NCBI GenBank assembly: GCA_032622095.1
Contig: CP136061.1
Location: 249,375,582 to 249,439,581 of the forward strand
From: Siphonodentalium dalli
Taxonomy: Eukaryota; Mollusca; Scaphopoda; Gadilida; Siphonodentaliidae
DNA: 64,000 bases
Direction of reading: 5' to 3'
The notes under the pieces are model-generated. The model searched no databases. It saw nothing but the letters and a program-made list of their open reading frames with translations, and was not told the DNA's origin. Of the stretch, positions 58,955 to 64,000 are shown piece after piece. The position numbers were made by a program, and so were the translations under genes. Numbering within the stretch: position 1 is the stretch's first letter; the number at the start of each line of letters is the position of its first letter.

Positions 58955-61550
58955 TTAATTTGGTATCGCCACCATGGATGAGCCATGTTTTACTCCCGAA
59001 GCTGAAGAAATCGTAATTTAGGGGCGTCAAATGGGATTATGCATATTAACATTTTATACTATAGTACCAGTTCGTGTGCTGTAATGAATTCGGTAATATT
59101 AGCCAGTGTGTGTTGTCATTGCCAACAAAATCACCTAACCTTCGTGACCATGACACATACGCGTGCAAAGTCAACCCGTTCAGAAGTATCGTGTCAACGT
59201 CTGCCGTCTACTAAACGTGTGGCGAAGAATAATCCTATCTTCTGCTAAACGAATGACCAATCAGCGCTGTGCAGCAGAGATTTTCCGTAGCGGAATGATT
59301 TTAATTTTATTGAAGCCAATTGTGGCTTCTTGTACTCGCATGTGTCCCGTAGCTAGTGGAGAGTGATATATTGGCCGTGTAACGGGAACAAAATCAGGAG
59401 TCCATAAGTTTTGATAACTTTATATTTGTATAAGTCTCTGCCGGGAAGCACTGTGTAAACAGGTTATGAAGAGGTGTTGCTGGTAGGTAAGTTCCGGGTG
59501 AAGTGCCGTTCTGTCTCTCAAGAACGGGTAGTTATTTTCTAGTATCGGTGGTATCATGTGTCCATATAAGGTCTGAGGTATCATGATATACATGTTATCT
59601 ATACGTTCACTATAGCGTATATCACACTATTGTTACTGGAGTATTCTATTGTTCTACCCATACCCGTGTTGTACAATGAATGCAACCAGTCATAGGCAAT
59701 TAAGGTATGCTCTTATTAATTATGTGCATGTGTACGCTCGTATGCATCAATTCATATGCCTCGCATGTTACACGGTGCTTACCACTACATGATTAACCAT
59801 ATCAATACAACAGCGGGGAATGGAAGATTATCCCAGATCCGGGAACACATCAAACTCTATCTATCATACTATCTTGTGTACTATCGGACACATGCCGTGG
59901 TTGGAACAGAACGGAAATTCAACATGCATGCATCATTCGTCGTGGTACTGATATGTGGATGAGCACAATGTGGCACATAAACAGCATAGAGTTGTCCTCC
60001 TTCATTAATGTTTAGGTTTTCTACACCAAATGTGTAGCCCTGCTACACAATCATTATAATCAATTTTGATCTTAAACATATTTGTGTAGTATATGTGTAG
60101 TTTCATATTCATACACAAATTGTGTAACAATTTTTACACATAAATGGGTAAATTTATACAGATTTATACACAACTGTGTGCATAAAATCAACGCATATCC
60201 CTCTTACATTTTGTGTAGGTTCTTACACACAAAGTTCGTAGACAAGAAATGTAAGTTCAGTAGTCCGACCTGTGGGTATATTATTAAAGATAAATGCATA
60301 TTTATATGTTAAAACTTTCATGGCGTATAGTGGTATGTAGTATTTTGTTCTGTACTGTGTGAGATTTTGTTTTATATTAACAATCCAGGGTCGTGGCGTA
60401 ATTGCATAATATTAGTATTATTACAACAATCATAACAAAAGTCTAAGGGCAGTAATCGCCATGAAAGTTATAACAAATAAATCCTTATATATTATTTATA
60501 CTATACCCACAAATCGGAATTCTGAACTTACAATCCTTGTCTACGATCTATGTAGATTGCATGCTGAAAAAAAAAATTCTCAAACAATATGGCCGTCATG
60601 CAGCAGAAGTTATGAATCTGAAAGTACCACAATGCGCATGCTCTACGATCTTACACAATTGTGTGTAACAGAATATACACAATATGTATAGAATGGCCCT
60701 TTGTCCATGTAGTTATATGTAAAACTATACATTGATGTGTGTGTTAATCGTGTTTACACATTACATGTGTAATCGCTTCTACACATTAGTCATAAGAGTG
60801 TTCCCTGTATCATCTGTAAGGTTCATTTTGACTTGGAAATTTGTGAATTGAGGATTCAGGGGTATATGGTGGAGACCTTCGTCCGTCCGTCCATCATAGT
60901 GCATATTTTGTCCGCACTTTTTTTCCAGAGTTATGTCCCTTTGCCAGAGATATGACTCAGGGTTTGTTTTGTCCGCATTTTTTCCAGAGTAATGGTAATT
61001 TGCCAGAGCTATGAACCGGGGTTAAACTGAGAGAAATGTCCCACTATTACTTTATTTTCTCTATATATATAGCCAATATTGAGCGTAGAGTCGGAGGTAT
61101 TGGCCCACTCTTGGCGTTGCCCTTCTTTGTCATTGGGATTCGTGTTTTGAGGTATTGGAGCTGATAAAATTAGTCATTTATGATATCATTTAATGACAAC
61201 AAATAAACACATGTCAATTATAGTGCTGATAAATACGTAGGAGTGTAACTCAGTGAATGGTCACCTTTCACATAATGAACTACTACACATGGTTTAAACC
61301 TACAGTGACGGTCCAACCAAACCTACAGTGACGGTCCAACCAAACCTACAGTGACGGTCCAACCAAACCTACAGTGACGGTCCAACCAAACCGGGTCTAA
61401 GTGGGCGTTTCGGTAGCTGGCTGATTAGAAGAGCATGCAATGGAACTACAATTACCAGGCGGTCTACAAGCAGGTCGGTAGAATGATTATTTGCCCGCCG
61501 TCAATTAGTGAGAAGATGCACACGCTTATAACAACCCTCGTGTCATAATA

Positions 61551-63630
61551 GCAACCACAACGCGCCGCAGGCGCGTTGTTGCTTTTCAAGTTTAGGCGTG
61601 AATGACGTCATTAATTTTTACAATACCATGAAACAGCATTTCGACGCGATGAAAATCCGGACAAGAAAAATGGGTTAAAAATCACGTGACTTCCGCTTCG
61701 CTTTCGCATAGAATCATGGGAACAATAATATCCCAAAAAGTAACGGTGACACAGAATCGGAAGTGGACCAACGGGATGGTTATAAAATTAACAACTTTAG
61801 TTGTTCTGAACAATTCCTACGTGATTTTGGCCTATAGATTAGTTTCGTTTGACCAATTTCGTTGGTTAGCTGAATAAAATCAGCGAAGACGTCATGACAT
61901 GGTCCATGACGTCATTTGCGTAATTTGGTGTTGTGGGCTAGAATCCAGAAAAAATTGGTCTCCGCAGGAAACACTGATTTCACATCAGTATACTAGACTT
62001 GGTTGCATTTATAACCGTTTTCGCAAAAGATATATGCGAAAATAGCACAAGCAAACGTGCCTGCTTCAGAATCAAATTACCACAGTTGAATAGCCAAGGA
62101 TGTACCCTTTCCAACAATGTATAGCACGACATCGTGTGTTGCGCCGATGTTTACTTATGGTGTTTTGTAATAACGATCCCGCCTTAGCCGCGTGTAATTT
62201 TCCTCCGGACAAATTGCTCAGCGAAAAATCCCCCTAATAGGCGGACAACACATTCAATAAGTTCCCGTCTCGCAACGATTTGGCCTCACAGACATATCAG
62301 CGGCTTATCAATTCCTTCGAGATAAATGATTGAACCAATCTACCCTAACAAGGGGGATTTGTTCACGGTTGTATGTCGCGCGAATAGTATTGGCTGGCTG
62401 CCAGGTATTCACACTCAACATCGGAACGCGGCTTATTATTTGAAATCATTTGTGAGCAGTGGTGGCGGAGAGGAAGTCAAATTATATGTCCATCATAACA
62501 TGGGTCGCCTTCGTTGGTGAATGTGGAATTAAGCCTCAACCAAATTTGTTGTCAAGTTGATGTGGGGGGCTTATATGACCTTGACCTTGACCATAAAATG
62601 ACCTTGACCTCTGTTGAAAGACATCTCACTTAAAGGGCCATTTTGCTAGATATGTGTTGCGATGTACGCGCTAATGTCAATATTCAGAGGCCTTTTATAG
62701 CTATCCTTTAGAAATATACCGGTATCGAGGCTCCTACATACTCGAGTCTGTATCTGACGAACAGAAACATGGGAGTACGATATCAATTTAAACTTGACCT
62801 CCACAAAGAATTTATTATATATTTGAAGAAAGTTTGTGGTCTGTGCGTGTGGGTGTGTGTGTATGTATGTATGTGTGTGTGTGTTTCCGCGATGGAATCG
62901 GAAACGGCTAACCGATTTTGATGAAACTTGGTACGGGTATGTAGTTTGACCTGAGGACTAACATGGGTATATCCGTTTGCCCGTGCGGCGTGACCTTGAC
63001 CTTCAAATGACCTTGAACTCAAGTTCTCCGCTGAGCCGATTTTCACCAAATTTGGTATGTGGGGGTAGTTTCAGGCGCTGAGCAATTTCGTCACACCCGG
63101 ATGCCCGTGCGGCGTGAAATTGATATTTTAAATGACATTGAACTGTATCTGGGTATCCACTGGGCCGATTTCCACCATTTTTTGGGGGTGTTGGTGTAGA
63201 TGGGGATGCCAACAAATTTCGTCTCACCCACATGCCCGTCAGACAGGTACCCAGCTAAAACCTAATGTATAGTTTGTGACTTTTGTCTGTTAGCTATGGC
63301 CGGGAAAACTTCCGGACGGATTTCGACGAAACTTGATACCTAAGTGTACGTTTGTCCGGGAAGTGTTTTGGACGGGTCAAAGTGTGATGCTTGATCTTCA
63401 AAATGGTCGATTCAAGATCAAATCAGGTATTAGTGGCGGATTTCGACGATATTCGATAGCTAGGGATACTTTTGTCCGGGCAGTGTTTTGGACGGCTTAA
63501 CTCGTAACCCCGACCTGACATTGACATTCAAAACGGTAAATTCAAAGTCGAATCTGGTCAAATTTCGCATAACTAGATCCGACGAAGCACCGCGTGTGGT
63601 TGCCCCGTTACGTGTCACGTACGATCATAT
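61551..63630 (-). mobile_element. Element E, complete copy in array C (last)
   Basis: It is 2,080 bp at site 2 and opens the fifth, incomplete C unit. Backbone continues to the window end (63633-64000) with no gene seen. Confidence 0.88.
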
Positions 63631-64000
63631 TAAATAAATTGTGATATGATAGTACAAAGCCGCCACTCTCACATTATAGACACATCTCAATCAATCAGCC
63701 CCGCCAATTTAAACACCCTTGCTGGACCGTCGAATGATATGGTTTAGTTGCCAAAAAAAAAACGCAATACAAAAAATCGCAATATACAAAATAACTTATC
63801 CCCGCACACGATTGTTTAGCTTGACAACATAGAGACACTATTACTGAAATGAAAGCTGGTCTGGCTGACCTGAGGTATCGGGTTTAAACCACTGATTTAG
63901 TTGTAAAACCTAAATGTTTGTGTAACCAAGTTAAAACCGAATATGAAGAAGTGTGTTTTCAAAATACATTAACGTATCTGGCCCTGCGTGTTTGTACACT

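Larger units (their letters stand above)
34500..64000. repeat. Tandem array C: 6,691-bp unit, backbone with protease exon plus element E at site 2
   Basis: Counting from element E, units are 34784-41477 (6,694 bp), 41478-48168, 48169-54859, 54860-61550 (6,691 bp each) and a partial from 61551. Each carries a complete element E at site 2, an unoccupied site 1 with 1,137 bp of additional host sequence, the MITE, and the TACACA and 23-bp repeats. The first unit retains array-B-like states (TTTTT instead of TTGTT near 35036 and again near 39575), while the others share derived states. The window ends inside the fifth unit. Confidence 0.93.

Overview
The window is eukaryotic, non-coding-dominated repeat DNA, most likely from a marine mollusc (a bivalve is my best guess). 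The reasons are dense TGACCTTGACC-type interspersed motifs, TTATGTCCCTTTGCCAGAG-type low-complexity tracts, minisatellite-bearing transposons, a piggyBac MITE, and one spliced exon of a trypsin-like S1 serine protease. I see no prokaryotic operon, rRNA, tRNA or CRISPR. Species assignment is inference.

Almost every base belongs to one of three head-to-tail arrays of multi-kilobase units. Array A (1-12901) has a 3,233-bp unit: a ~2.08-kb transposon ('element E') plus 24 copies of a 48-bp minisatellite, contracted to 11 copies in one unit. A 100-N scaffold gap follows (12902-13001). Array B (13002 to about 34.5 kb) has a 5,487-bp unit: a ~3.4-kb backbone carrying a right-truncated element E at 'site 1'. 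Array C (about 34.5 kb to 64000) has a 6,691-bp unit. It uses the same backbone, but site 1 is unoccupied and keeps an extra 1,137-bp segment with the protease exon, while a complete element E sits at a different 'site 2'. Units within an array are nearly identical, often differing by only a few bases.

Because B preserves the empty version of site 2, C preserves the empty version of site 1, and the minisatellite preserves the empty version of the A site, the ends of element E can be read directly. It begins GCAACC at its left end with a strong hairpin. The complete copies end GATCATAT, and both complete insertions replace one TA by TA-element-TA. Its inverted repeats are asymmetric: terminal on the left, about 26 bp internal on the right. 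It encodes no convincing protein. It resembles minisatellite-associated non-autonomous Helitron/Helentron-like elements in structure, but its TA target does not fit their A^T or T^T rules, so it may be an undescribed family.

The other notable items are a 227-bp piggyBac-type MITE with a 65-bp internal palindrome, a 74-bp hairpin beside the protease exon, a 23-bp tandem repeat (3, 4 or 5 copies) at the B-to-C junction, TACACA/TGTGTA palindrome clusters, and a burst of homopolymer indels just before the assembly gap. The only recognisable protein-coding sequence is the 59-residue terminal exon of the S1 protease, present four times on the minus strand of array C.
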